Of a DNA stretch of 64,000 nt, positions 30,542-41,041 are shown piece by piece. This DNA is from Tritrichomonas foetus. Lineage: Eukaryota; Parabasalia; Tritrichomonadida; Tritrichomonadidae. The position numbers and the translations under genes are program-made. Positions within the stretch are counted from its first letter, which is position 1. Each line of letters begins with the position of its first letter. The stretch is from the NCBI GenBank assembly GCA_001839685.1, contig MLAK01000871.1:1-64000 (forward strand), given 5' to 3'. The notes beneath the pieces are model-generated. The model was not told the DNA's origin, made no database searches, and saw only the letters and a list, made by a program, of their open reading frames with translations.

Positions 30542-32845
30542 ATGACCTATCAAGTTTTTGGAGGGACTTATAAGATAGACTTAAGTACCGACATTCAAAA
30601 AGAACATCTACAATTTCATCCACCACTACCTAATTTCCAAATATCATGGAAATTCGATAACGATAAACTTGTTGTTTATCTAGAAGGAATCAGCTATTTT
30701 GAAATGCAGTCGGAGTGTTTTGAACTAGTTTTAATTCCAACACAAATAAATTCAAAGGATGACATTTCTTGTAAAATTGCCCAAAAAGTCAAGTTTGATG
30801 TTGAAAATAATTGTATTCATTTTAATTATGATGAAATTCAAAAGAAAGAATCAAATACAAGTTCTGAATTAACATTTTTCATATTTCTTCTCCATTGTAA
30901 CAACTTAATCCTAATTGAAGATGATGATCGTGAGCTCAAATATCAAACATCAAGAGCAAAAACTGATTTTTTAATAAATATTGAGAATAAAAATGACAAT
31001 AACAAAAACATTATCATTAAACACGAAAAAGATATTCCAATTCAACATATTTTCATTCTTAAAACAATTTCACCATGTTTCCAAAACCAAATCAAAGAAA
31101 TTCACATCCTTGAAGAAATAAATAACGAGATAGATTTGGCTATTAAATACGATAAAGAAAATTTGTATTGTTTTGGTGTTTTAGAAATATTTATTCCAAT
31201 GAGAGAAGAAGAACAAGAACAAGAAGAACAAGAAGAAGAAGAACAACAACAAGAAGAACAACAACAAGAGGAAGAACAACAACAAGAAGAAGAGCAAGAA
31301 GAAGAACAAGAAGAAGAAGAAGAAAAGGAAGAAGGAAATGAATATTTTGGTGAAATCCCCATTTATAGTTTGAATGATAAAAGATCAGGTTTTCATAGCA
31401 TTAGTATATTTTGTCATTTGAAAGTTCGGTATTGTTATGATCCATTTCAAGCCGCTATTATTTTTGATTTCATGGCAAGTGACGAATCATTTGAATATCT
31501 CGCAGTTGAAATATTTTCTCAATCTGGACGTTCAATAAAAACTGGTTTTGGTTTTCTGTCAAGAGAAAATCACATCATTGTCAAATTTGATATTGATGAT
31601 TTAGCGCAAATTGGACCTTTCCAATCGACAATTTATTCAATTTGTTTATCAGTTGATAAAATACATAAGAATAATATTAATCATATTCCAAATACATATT
31701 TATTTTCTGAAGAAGATTGGATTCTCCAAATTCTGAGAGCTTTTTATGATCTTTTTCGAACAAGAATCTCATATTTTAACCAAAAATATAAAAAATTCAT
31801 TCAAGATTTTTTACATAATCCATCAGAAATATCAACTATTGATTTTTATTCAGTACATGAAAACAATTCATTGCCCTTTACGTGTCTATCCATATATCGA
31901 ATTCCTAATTTCCAAGATTTCCTTACATTCTTTTTAAGCAATGAAGCATTTAATTTAAAAAGAAACTGGATTACAAAAGAGGATATGAAGAATATTGATA
32001 ATTTAGATCTCACTGATAAAAAAAACGGAAACCCGCCTAAAATAATATTTTTCCAACTTAAATCTATGCTTTTAAAGGATAATGATAATCTTGATGAAAT
32101 ATACCCAAAATACGACGGGAAACCATTAAAATATAACTTTTTGTTTGCTGTGAAAGAACTTGACAACAAAAAAATGGAAATTGTATTATCTGATTATTCC
32201 AGATGCAAAATAATGTGTTATTATATTGATAGTGACCCTCAAAATAACTTGAAAAATTGTGATAAAAATGTTGATCGAAAAGCTTTTTACTTGCCTTTCC
32301 ATTCTTTCCTAAGAAGTATATTTACAGTTACCAATAAAGAAAGAATCCCCATAAAAGAATCATTTTTAGTCATTGAAAAAAATAATAAAATTACAGTGAA
32401 AGATTTTACCAAAATAAGTATGTCATTAGGAAACCAAAGTAATAAAAAATTCCCGTTATATATTCCAATTACAATCCCCTTTGATGAAAGCTGTATGATG
32501 ACGACTGTGGAAAATTCAACTACACAAAAGATAATAATTTCTATTTCAAACAATTCTACAAATTGGTATAGTCCGGGCAATATTTATCTAAAAATTAACG
32601 AAAATGATTGCAAACTCCTAAAAGACCAAAAAGACCAAAATTCATACCAATATCTAAAATTAGTTGTATTCGTATACAATGAATCATTTTTACTTACCGA
32701 AATAAAATTCTTCGATTATTCACAATTTAACAAGAATAAACATAATAGATATAATGTTATTCGGAATCAAGCTTTGAAAGTTAAATGGAATGCGAATGTC
32801 TATTATGTGCACATAAATTTAGTAACTAAAACCTCGAGTGTTTAA
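30542..32845 (+). CDS. large protein with Glu/Gln-rich tract, unknown function
   Basis: 767 aa from the ATG at 30542 (an in-frame ATG at 30458 would add 28 residues, but a TCATATTATTT initiator lies between them). Two beta-rich, non-repetitive regions flank an Glu/Gln homopolymer-like tract (about 220-265) encoded by GAA/CAA/GAAGAA repeats. Lys, Asn and Ile richness matches local base composition. No domain recognised; there is no signal peptide or membrane segment in the shorter form. The Glu/Gln tract is probably a disordered linker of variable length. Confidence 0.85.
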   Translation: MTYQVFGGTYKIDLSTDIQKEHLQFHPPLPNFQISWKFDNDKLVVYLEGISYFEMQSECFELVLIPTQINSKDDISCKIAQKVKFDVENNCIHFNYDEIQKKESNTSSELTFFIFLLHCNNLILIEDDDRELKYQTSRAKTDFLINIENKNDNNKNIIIKHEKDIPIQHIFILKTISPCFQNQIKEIHILEEINNEIDLAIKYDKENLYCFGVLEIFIPMREEEQEQEEQEEEEQQQEEQQQEEEQQQEEEQEEEQEEEEEKEEGNEYFGEIPIYSLNDKRSGFHSISIFCHLKVRYCYDPFQAAIIFDFMASDESFEYLAVEIFSQSGRSIKTGFGFLSRENHIIVKFDIDDLAQIGPFQSTIYSICLSVDKIHKNNINHIPNTYLFSEEDWILQILRAFYDLFRTRISYFNQKYKKFIQDFLHNPSEISTIDFYSVHENNSLPFTCLSIYRIPNFQDFLTFFLSNEAFNLKRNWITKEDMKNIDNLDLTDKKNGNPPKIIFFQLKSMLLKDNDNLDEIYPKYDGKPLKYNFLFAVKELDNKKMEIVLSDYSRCKIMCYYIDSDPQNNLKNCDKNVDRKAFYLPFHSFLRSIFTVTNKERIPIKESFLVIEKNNKITVKDFTKISMSLGNQSNKKFPLYIPITIPFDESCMMTTVENSTTQKIIISISNNSTNWYSPGNIYLKINENDCKLLKDQKDQNSYQYLKLVVFVYNESFLLTEIKFFDYSQFNKNKHNRYNVIRNQALKVKWNANVYYVHINLVTKTSSV

Positions 32846-33348
32846 TAAAATCATATAATATATTGAAATAGTTATATTTATTCAATAGACAACTAACAGA
32901 AAGAATCTATATTTTGTATAGAGTTTCGCTGTGTCCAATTATTTTTCATACCCTATATCAAATCTAATCATTATTTGGTTTTTTTAGTAAATTCATTGTT
33001 TCTATTTACTACAGAAAGCGCATGAAAACTTCTAAAATGTTAAATAAGAAAATGACAAAAACTTATGGAAACGAAACCAAAAAAATAAAATGAAAATAAA
33101 AAATGAAAAGGAAAATGAAAAAAAAAAGATGAAATTGAAAATGAAAAAAAAGGATGAAAATGAAAATAAAAAGGAAAATGAAAATGAAAATAAAAAAAAG
33201 GATGAAAATGAAAATGAAAAGGAAAAGGAAAATGAAAATAAAAAATGAAAATGAAAATTAAAAAAAAAGGATGAAAATGAAAAAAGATTTTCTGGAAAAG
33301 ATATTGTCAAAAACTGATGACCATTTATTTTATGTAAAGAAACTTTAT
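32846..33348. other. intergenic with purine-rich repeat
   Basis: Between convergent genes. Dominated by the GAAAATGAAAATAAAA tract at 33060-33290; no gene. Confidence 0.7.
33060..33290 (+). repeat. purine-rich GAAAAT/AAAAAG low-complexity tract
   Basis: Imperfect repeats of GAAAAT, GAAAATAAAAAG and GGATGAAAATG with almost no pyrimidine except T. Reverse-strand open frames here are artefacts. Confidence 0.85.
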
Positions 33349-33663
33349 TTACCAGGTTGGTTCGGCGTGCTTCTTCTTCTTGTCAACCATCCATTCAAAT
33401 TTACGAAGTCTGCCAAGGCAATACATTGAAGATTTCTTGCATGACTGGCATGTGAAACGAAGGCTGATCTTCTTTGATGTTTTCTTTGAACGACGGAGGA
33501 GGGGCTTAACACGTCCCACGAAACCTTCTTGTTTACGATCATAACGACGACGACCGAGGGCGCACTTACGTTCTTCGCCACGGCTGGCTTGAGCGACCTT
33601 GTGATTCTGATGCTTCTTGCAAAACTTGCAGTAGAATTTTTTGGTCTTTGGATGGTGAACCAT
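33349..33663 (-). CDS. ribosomal protein eL42 (L44/L36a), large subunit
   Basis: 104 aa, the normal length. Zinc pairs C12-x2-C15 and C72-x2-C75 and the block GRRRYDRKQEGF (38-49) define eL42. It sits in the large subunit near the E site. The Pro in RVKPLL (P54) corresponds to the position whose change in yeast L42 gives cycloheximide resistance; here Pro is kept. GC-rich, biased codons against the AT-rich surroundings fit high expression. The ATG lies four bases after the TCA of a TCATCG initiator. Confidence 0.98.
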   Translation of the reverse strand: MVHHPKTKKFYCKFCKKHQNHKVAQASRGEERKCALGRRRYDRKQEGFVGRVKPLLRRSKKTSKKISLRFTCQSCKKSSMYCLGRLRKFEWMVDKKKKHAEPTW

Positions 33664-33669
33664 CGATGA
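33661..33669 (-). promoter_or_regulatory. Inr-like element at eL42 start
   Basis: Minus-strand TCATCGATG overlaps the start codon, implying a 5' UTR of only a few bases. Confidence 0.55.
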
Positions 33670-34139
33670 AAGGCCACTAAAACCGCCAATTCCACGTCAA
33701 ATATAGGTAAATTCTGATTTCATCTTTAGGTTAATTAATTAACCTAAAAATGACATTTACAACGTCAAATTATTGTTTTCAAAACAATAATTGAATTAAT
33801 TCAATCATATTAAAAAAGTTAATAGAGATCAAAGAAAATTTTGAATAATATAAAATCATGAAGCTTTTCTTATCATATCCAATCCAAAACTACATAATTT
33901 AGAAACATCAAAAGTCATACATCTTTACTATACACTTAAAATAACATTTTGAATGTAAAATGGAAAAATATGCTTTCTTTTAGAAGAGAATATCATTTTA
34001 TTCAAAACAATAATACTCATTTTTGAATCATTAAATTATGGATTTTATTAAGAATTATTGGTCATTTTTGAAAGTAAGAACCACATAACAACAGAAAAAT
34101 TCATAAATTTCTTTGTCGTAAATTGTCTTTCGTTTTTTT
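33664..34139. promoter_or_regulatory. divergent intergenic region
   Basis: Between eL42 and the TKL-like kinase. Contains TTAATTAATTAA-type AT palindromes (about 33732) and a TCATAAATTT initiator candidate near 34102 for the kinase. Confidence 0.4.
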
Positions 34140-36626
34140 ATGAAAAGGAGATCATCCGATACAGCTGATATTTCCAAGTACATTATTACGCATGACCAAC
34201 TAAAATTCGATAAAGTTATTGGAACCGGAGGATTCGGAGAAGTCCATATTGGAATATTTATCCCAACAGGATTAAAAGTTGCCATCAAAAAACTCTACGC
34301 GTCTGATGAAACACCTCGAACAAAAGAATTATACCAAAGAGAAGTCGAAGTTTTGGCATATGCAAAAAATCGATTTTTATTGCAATTCATTGGCTTCACC
34401 AATTCACCTCCATATTGTATTGTAACAAAGTACATTGCAAACGGATCATTATACAGTATGCTTCATACCAAAAAAACCTTGGACGCTGCAGAAAAAACAT
34501 TAATTGCATATGGAATTTCTGCAGGAATGCAATTTTTGCATGATCGAGAAATCATACACAGGGACTTAAAAACACAAAATGTGCTACTTGATGATAACAA
34601 TGTTCCAGTCATTTGCGACTTTGGATCGTCGCGAATTGAAGTCGAAGGGGCAATGACCAGCTCTTTTGGAACACCAAATTATATGGCCCCTGAATTTATT
34701 CAAGGTGAAGAATATACCTTATCAGCGGACGTCTACTCGTTTGGACTTATTTTATGGGAAATGTTAACAGGTGAAGTTCCATTTGCTGGACTTGAATCAG
34801 CACAGGTTATATATAATGTTGTAATTCAACAACAACGACCAATTATTCCCGAAAACACACCTATTTATCTTCAAAAATTAATCGAAAGTTGTTGGGCGCA
34901 TAATCCACATGAACGTCCAACATTTTCACAGATTATTCCGCTTTTTGAAGATGGTACGATTGAATTTCCTGGATGTGATCAAGAAAAGTATCAAACTTTA
35001 CTTAAACAGGTTGCACCACAATTAAAAATTAGAAGAAGACACTCAGATCCAAGTTTATTATCGAGCAATGATGAAGCATTCAATAACATTCCTCTATCAC
35101 GCGAAGATAGAAACATTCGATCATTTGCAATGTTTTCTGCAAAATCATTAGCTACTCCTGTTCTTAATATGGCGAATGATTACCTACTTGCATTGAATAG
35201 TACCAATATGAAAAAGGTTCGACAGTCATTAGATTTTTTTTATTCAGTTGCAAATGATAAAGGCTTATTATCAATTAATTTTTGGCCAAGCTTTTTACAA
35301 TTTTTTCAAAATAATCATCCTCAAGAAATTCAAAAAATGGCTGTAATAATCGTTAAAAAATTAGCAAGTACTTATGAAACGCTAACTATGATTTCAAATG
35401 TTGACGATTTACAGAAATATTTTAGACCTGAATTACTTGATTTGTTTTTATATATTGTAAATTATTGTCCAAATGTAATAAATAGACAGATTGTGAATAA
35501 AATTCTTCAACTTATGGAGAATTCTAAATATAGTTATAAAGCAATAGTTTTAGTGTGTAGAATTGTACAACATTCACCAAACCCATCTTTATCGAAATTA
35601 ATACTTGATAATTTATCTCAAAACGTTTTGAAATTCGTTGATGTTGATGGAGGAAACCTAATTTTAGAAATTTTAACACTTTATAACACATCTGGAAAAC
35701 TTCCATATAATTCAAATGAAGCTATTCATGCATTTGGTAAATCAAAAATAGAAATAAATGTAGTTGCTGCTTATCGTTCACTTTTTGCTATTAATGGAAA
35801 TCCAGAATTATTTTCTTTATCAACGATTTTGGATCATGTCTTATCACCAAACGAACTAATAAGAGATAGTGCATTGGAATTTATAAGGAGATATGCTTCA
35901 GGTGCTGAAGGTGAACCATTAATGAGATTAGTTGTGACTTTATTTGAAGCAATTTTTCAATATCAAAGTGAAAAAGCCGCACTTTTGCTAATTCGAGTAT
36001 CAACGGATCCTAGAAGATGCGTATCACTTTTAAAGTCCGGTTGTATTGAGGATTTCTTGAGTTCTGAGCCATCTACTGCTTTAATACTATTAAAAGTCTT
36101 TTTAACTATTATCAATGTAGATGATAGATGCAAAAAATACTTTTTCCAACAACCACTTATTGCGGAATATTTCACAAATGTTGCACATAGTGGTGAAGAA
36201 GAAGCAATTATATCATTGTGTTGGTCACTCACAAGAATAAAAGTGACTGAAGAACTTGCTTTATCTTTAGCTGAATCTGGTTTTATTTCAATTTTATGTG
36301 AATATGTTTCAAATAATAAAATTATCGATGATCGATTAATTTGGTGTCTTGGTGCAATTGTGAGAGTTGCACCTCTTGTTGATTGCCCTGAATATGTCAA
36401 TGTTGTTCGTTTGTTAATTAAATTGATAAATGAAAAGTCACCGATTTCCCATAATTGTATAATCACACTTGCTTCATTGAGTATGCAGCCTTCAACACAC
36501 ATGACGATCATTGAGATGAACATTGTTGCTGTACTTAGTCGATATAAGGATGGTGGTGAATCAAAGGCCTATCAATCTCAAATCATGAAAAACCTGAAAA
36601 ATAGCGGGCAGTTTTATATTCCATGA
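34140..36626 (+). CDS. TKL-type protein kinase with ARM/HEAT-like tail
   Basis: 828 aa. The kinase domain (~20-285) has every catalytic element: GTGGFGEV (28-35), VAIKKL (K50), HRDLKTQN (140-147), DFGSSR (160-165), APE (183-185) and a final WAHNPHERP block. The hydrophobic HRDLKTQNVLL and DVYSFGLILWEMLTG features place it in the TKL group. A basic Ser-rich linker (~300-320, RRRHSDPS) precedes ~500 residues of helical repeats of ARM/HEAT character. The kinase-ARM layout occurs in expanded trichomonad kinase families. Predicted active cytosolic Ser/Thr kinase; substrate unknown. Confidence 0.95.
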   Translation: MKRRSSDTADISKYIITHDQLKFDKVIGTGGFGEVHIGIFIPTGLKVAIKKLYASDETPRTKELYQREVEVLAYAKNRFLLQFIGFTNSPPYCIVTKYIANGSLYSMLHTKKTLDAAEKTLIAYGISAGMQFLHDREIIHRDLKTQNVLLDDNNVPVICDFGSSRIEVEGAMTSSFGTPNYMAPEFIQGEEYTLSADVYSFGLILWEMLTGEVPFAGLESAQVIYNVVIQQQRPIIPENTPIYLQKLIESCWAHNPHERPTFSQIIPLFEDGTIEFPGCDQEKYQTLLKQVAPQLKIRRRHSDPSLLSSNDEAFNNIPLSREDRNIRSFAMFSAKSLATPVLNMANDYLLALNSTNMKKVRQSLDFFYSVANDKGLLSINFWPSFLQFFQNNHPQEIQKMAVIIVKKLASTYETLTMISNVDDLQKYFRPELLDLFLYIVNYCPNVINRQIVNKILQLMENSKYSYKAIVLVCRIVQHSPNPSLSKLILDNLSQNVLKFVDVDGGNLILEILTLYNTSGKLPYNSNEAIHAFGKSKIEINVVAAYRSLFAINGNPELFSLSTILDHVLSPNELIRDSALEFIRRYASGAEGEPLMRLVVTLFEAIFQYQSEKAALLLIRVSTDPRRCVSLLKSGCIEDFLSSEPSTALILLKVFLTIINVDDRCKKYFFQQPLIAEYFTNVAHSGEEEAIISLCWSLTRIKVTEELALSLAESGFISILCEYVSNNKIIDDRLIWCLGAIVRVAPLVDCPEYVNVVRLLIKLINEKSPISHNCIITLASLSMQPSTHMTIIEMNIVAVLSRYKDGGESKAYQSQIMKNLKNSGQFYIP

Positions 36627-37228
36627 TATCATCCTTCATGTATATATACAATAAATGTTATGTTTGATTTTATAATCAGAAATTATTTTTTGTTTTTCAT
36701 CTAAATTATAATTTATTTCGTTATTTCTTATATGATAATATTTCATCAACATCATATAATATGAGTATCGGATAAATATTATCGATTTTGTATTTATTTA
36801 AATACCATTCATTTAAATTGCCTTGGAAAAAACACATTTAGTTTTATGCTACATTAATTAATATCTTCTTCTTTGATGTTTGATCTTTTTGAATTAATTA
36901 AAGCATTAATTAATGCTTTCGCATGTCGTCTCTTTGATTGCAAAACACACCCCTTTCTAGCAGTCACTTGGGTAGTTTTTGATTCATCTACCAAGACTGT
37001 TTTAGAATTCCAGCAAATGTTTTGAAATGATTTGGTTAAGTGATCATCATTTTGTGATCAGAACAAATAATCAAAGAAATATTTTTCAATTTATATATAG
37101 TCAATTATTTATTGAAATATTTTTTCAATTCTTATATCATCGATTTCATTTAATTTCCGTCCACTTATCCGCACAAAAAGTTATCATTCCAAAATTTTAG
37201 CTTTGGTCATCGAAATTCAAATTATTTC
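36627..37228. other. intergenic, with an 18-bp perfect palindrome
   Basis: No gene recognised. AAGCATTAATTAATGCTT at 36901-36918 is a perfect palindrome, followed by a locally GC-richer stretch (36919-36990). TCATCGAAATT at about 37207 is a likely initiator for the next gene. Confidence 0.5.
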
Positions 37229-38728
37229 ATGGAACAAATCGCTACTGTTGCTACATCACTTACAACCAAGCCAGAATTTAAAACCAAAGAGAATTTCGAT
37301 CAGCTTTACACTCTTTGCAAAGACAAAGACCTCAAAATTGCCCGAAGCGCAATATTATCGACAATGATCGTTCTGTCAGACATTATTCCACAATATTCAG
37401 TCGGCAAACATTCCGCTAAAGAAAATCTCTCGAAAGAAGTCCGCGAAAGAAGAAACCACGATAAAATTTTATTAGACTTCACTCGCCGGTTTAACCAGTT
37501 TTGTGAGGCCTCCGCATTCAACCGCCAAAATTCCCTCAAAATTAGATGTGCTTCAGCGAAAGCCATCTCGACATTATATCAAAAACGACCGAATTTCAAT
37601 ACCAGCGAACATCTGTCAAAATGCGTCGTAAGGCTTGCTTGCTGCTCAGAACAACGTCTTCGAACAATCGCGTGCGAAAGTATTGCTAGAGTTTTCCAGA
37701 ATGATCCAAATGGTTCGAATACCCTTCAAATCATGACGCATCTGGCTGCAACTCCAACAAACCAAATTTCAACAGATATGCTGCAAACTTTGTCGACAAT
37801 CAAGCTAAAATCCCACTTCGAACCGAAATCGAAAACCCCGAAAATTGAAGATAAGCAACTCGAAAAAGAATTAAGGCAAGCTGACATCATTGATAACTCG
37901 TCGCAACATCAGCATAACCAAACTGGTATTTTGGAACATCTTTTTGGTACTGTTTTTCGTTTTCTAAAGGAAACCAAAAGTGAAGTTCACTTTTTGGCGG
38001 CTATGAATGTCATTCATGATTATGTTGAATTCATTAATATCGACATAGTTCCAGCCATTCTCGAAGCATTAAAGCAAAAAAGGTTCTCATTATCGTCCGC
38101 CATCACATCAGCAACTACTGCAATCAGCGTATGTAAAGCAGCCACTCTAGTCGTCGACCTTCGCGATTTTTATTCAGCCGTTTACGCAAGATGCTACGAA
38201 GCACTTGATGATCGATCAGCCATATTGCAATTATTGCATTTATTCGATAACATTTCTCAAGACATGGACAAATCTCGAACAGCTTCATTCGCGAAAAGGT
38301 TAATGATTATGACCATCCACGCTCAAGTTCCTGTCGCTGCCAAAGTCATCGCACATATCCGCCAGCTTTTCTCGAAGAACCCAGGCATGGCAGCCGCCTG
38401 CGCCTTCGATTTCGAGGGTGAAGGAGAGTTCAACATCGAGGTCGATGATCCAGATTTCTGCAACGGCCCGTGCGCCAAATATTGGGAATTGGTTGAGCTT
38501 TCTCATTCCTACAGCGAAACCCTCAGAAATTATTCAAAAGAAATGGAAGGACTTGTATCGTACCAAACAGTCAAAGAAAGTGATCTACAGGCCGCTCGTG
38601 AAAAAAGGGATACATCACCAGAAGACGTACTCGAAACAGTGGATAAGTTTGAAGATCGCTTCGTGCGTGATTTGAAGGCGGAAACTGCAACTCTTCCTGC
38701 AACTTTCAAAGTTTTCGAGTTACCATAA
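37229..38728 (+). CDS. NOC3-like ribosome biogenesis protein
   Basis: 499 aa. The N-terminal part matches the NOC3 pattern of helical repeats ending in a 'DIIPQYSV' plus 'SKEVRERRNHDKILLDF' block. The C-terminal part resembles the CBF/MAK21 region: 'DFYSAVYARCYEAL', 'ASFAKRLMIMTIH', 'AKVIAHIRQLFSKNP', then an acidic linker and 'YWELVELSHSYSETL'. NOC3 works in the nucleolus/nucleus in pre-60S maturation and export. The protein is shorter than yeast or human NOC3 because N- and C-terminal extensions are absent. It starts 20 bases after TCATCGAAATT. Confidence 0.85.
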   Translation: MEQIATVATSLTTKPEFKTKENFDQLYTLCKDKDLKIARSAILSTMIVLSDIIPQYSVGKHSAKENLSKEVRERRNHDKILLDFTRRFNQFCEASAFNRQNSLKIRCASAKAISTLYQKRPNFNTSEHLSKCVVRLACCSEQRLRTIACESIARVFQNDPNGSNTLQIMTHLAATPTNQISTDMLQTLSTIKLKSHFEPKSKTPKIEDKQLEKELRQADIIDNSSQHQHNQTGILEHLFGTVFRFLKETKSEVHFLAAMNVIHDYVEFINIDIVPAILEALKQKRFSLSSAITSATTAISVCKAATLVVDLRDFYSAVYARCYEALDDRSAILQLLHLFDNISQDMDKSRTASFAKRLMIMTIHAQVPVAAKVIAHIRQLFSKNPGMAAACAFDFEGEGEFNIEVDDPDFCNGPCAKYWELVELSHSYSETLRNYSKEMEGLVSYQTVKESDLQAAREKRDTSPEDVLETVDKFEDRFVRDLKAETATLPATFKVFELP

Positions 38729-39209
38729 AAAAATATCTATGCGCTTTTTTTTGGCATCAGTCATATAAATATATATATTAAAGTATTACAGTATTTTCAA
38801 AATCATGATAATGCATTTTTTTTCTTCATCTAAAACAAAATTCATAAATCTAAGAAAATGGAACGAAAAGACATGGCAAAATGATAAAATATTACTTCAC
38901 ATTGTGCAAAGCAGTATAATTACATTAATGATCATCTTCGAAGAAATTTAACAACATTTTTCTTTATTTATAATCGTTTTAGCCAAAATATGAATTCCTT
39001 GTTATCGAACATTCATTGGAGCTTTGAATATCATTCTAGGATAGTGGATGATATAAACCAAAAGACAAACAAAACATTTTACGAATTCGTTTAAAAAAGC
39101 AGCAAAAACACATTTAAAAACCATCAACAAACCACAAACAAAATATACGCAAGACTAAATACATTTATACATTAAAGAGATATATTATATATGAAATCAC
39201 CCTCCGGAT
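38729..39209. other. intergenic between convergent genes
   Basis: AT-rich 3' regions; nothing recognised. Confidence 0.55.
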
Positions 39210-40307
39210 TCACTCGAGGAATGTTTTTGTCGAACTTAAAGAGAGTCTTCTGCGGGCGACCTTTAGCTGAGGTGGCCGATTTCCCAGCTTGTCAGACATA
39301 TACGATTTAACTGCCATCAGTTTCGGCACAGATGAGCAATACCCAGGAGTGGCTGCTGCTTGATCCAAATTGACCATATTTTCTTCACTTTTATATTTTT
39401 TCCTAGTTTCAGCAATTTTCATTGTTGTGTTTCCGGTTTTGAAGAACATTTGGCTTCGATGTATCCAGCCCTTTTTGTCCAAGCTCTTGGAGCTGCCCTC
39501 CATCATCGACTCTAGCATTATCAGCACTTGGTCAATTTTTGGTCGCATATGCGGCTCGTGATTCAGCATTTTTTTGATCATTGAACTAAATTTCGAGTAG
39601 TTGTTACTCGGGAAACAAACTTCACCCGCTTCAATTAACAGCTTTATCTGATGGCGCTTTCGGGATGCCCACGGAAGGACCTGGTAAGCCATAAAAAAGA
39701 ATGTAATTCCGAGCGCCCAAATATCGCACGCAAATGGATCGTTTGCATTTCTGTTGATTAATTCAGGTGACATAAACGGCAATGAACCACTTATTTGTGT
39801 GGATTTCTCGCCGGTCATCATTTTTTGGGATAGTCCAAAATCTATCAACTTTGGTCTGCCGTATTTATCGACGAGGATGTTTGATGGCTTTATGTCGGAA
39901 TGCGCCACACCACAGTCATGACAAAATTTGATTGCATCTGCAATTTGATATGCAACATGATATAATTTTGGCGGCTCGAGGGCGCCTTCCTTTTGGATAA
40001 TAGTTTCTAAACATCCCAGTTCACAATATTCGAGAATAAGGACCAAATAACCGTCTGAATAAAAATATTCATATATTTTGATAATATTGTGATGTGGGAG
40101 TCCCATTAAGTTTTCTATTTCGGCTTGATGTGTGGTCTGACATTCATCTGACACGTGCTTAATTCGTTTCGCGACAAATTTGACATTATATTTCTTTGAA
40201 AATACAAGATAGACAGTTGAGAATCCGCCTTTCCCAATTTGTTCGCCGAGAGTATAGCCATGGTTTAGTAAATCGGTTTTAAACTGCTCTAAATTGATGT
40301 CGGTCAT
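39210..40307 (-). CDS. Ser/Thr protein kinase, non-RD (HSD) type
   Basis: 365 aa. Kinase domain ~18-270: GKGGFSTV (25-32), VAK (K47), HSDIKPSN (136-143), DFGLS (156-160), SPE (180-182) and the conserved DIWALG helix. The Arg of the HRD motif is replaced by Ser, so activation-loop phosphorylation is probably not the control switch. ATP-binding Lys, catalytic Asp and DFG Asp are all present, so it should be active. The C-terminal ~95 residues are basic and Ser-rich without a known domain. Group: CAMK- or NEK-like, not resolved. TCATCGAAATCATCGGC lies directly upstream. Confidence 0.94.
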   Translation of the reverse strand: MTDINLEQFKTDLLNHGYTLGEQIGKGGFSTVYLVFSKKYNVKFVAKRIKHVSDECQTTHQAEIENLMGLPHHNIIKIYEYFYSDGYLVLILEYCELGCLETIIQKEGALEPPKLYHVAYQIADAIKFCHDCGVAHSDIKPSNILVDKYGRPKLIDFGLSQKMMTGEKSTQISGSLPFMSPELINRNANDPFACDIWALGITFFFMAYQVLPWASRKRHQIKLLIEAGEVCFPSNNYSKFSSMIKKMLNHEPHMRPKIDQVLIMLESMMEGSSKSLDKKGWIHRSQMFFKTGNTTMKIAETRKKYKSEENMVNLDQAAATPGYCSSVPKLMAVKSYMSDKLGNRPPQLKVARRRLSLSSTKTFLE

Positions 40308-41033
40308 GCCGATGATTTCGATGAAGAAAATGAAATACTTTAATTGAAATTTCTTTTTGGTTATGACTTTTTCAGAGGCATTTTACTTTTGACAAATTAT
40401 ATTATTAAAGTAATTGAGTATGTGTAAAATAATTTAGAGAATTTTATCAGAATATAATTCAGAACAAGTGGATTTTGCATTTCTGGAAAATGTTGTTCTA
40501 TAAGCAAATTTTTGATCTCTGAACCAAATTATCCCTTATTTAATTGATGACTGATTAGATAATATTTGAATGAAAAATTAACAGTTTACACTCGTCATTT
40601 ATATGCACTTTTCTTAAGAATAATCAAACAATTGAAAACATTGTGAAAAAATAAAATAATTTGTATTTAAAAAGTTCTTTTCAAATTAAAATTATATTGT
40701 TTCTCAAAATCACCAATTTTGAATCTTCATGTAATTATTTCATGGTAAAAATTATTTGGCTCAAGCAAAAGAGCCTTCACTATTGATTCTAAAAGACGAG
40801 TTCGGGAGATATTTATGTCTTTTCAAATTCAATAACATTCAATAGTTCAGAAATGTGTTGTTCGGTTTGTGTAAATTTTTTCATAGTATCAATTCACTTT
40901 TTGGAAAGTGAGTTTATGAACCATCTGTTTTTTTATGGAGATATCAAAAACAATTTAAGTTAATAACCAATATTTTAATTTCTCTAAATTACATCCAAAT
41001 CTATTTACCACAAATATTTAGAAATATTGGTAA
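40308..41033. other. intergenic
   Basis: About 730 bp of AT-rich sequence before TIR element 2; no gene seen. Confidence 0.5.
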
Positions 41034-41041
41034 TTTTCAAA
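41034..41041 (+). repeat. 8-bp target site duplication, left copy (element 2)
   Basis: TTTTCAAA, repeated exactly at 42053-42060. Confidence 0.8.

Noticed and set aside
31102..31362. Ser/Cys-rich minus-strand frame
   Set aside because: Antisense of the Glu/Gln tract of the plus-strand gene.
33345..33695. Longer 116-codon frame overlapping eL42 on the same strand
   Set aside because: Frame shadow; the eL42 frame has complete family motifs and a proper ATG with initiator.
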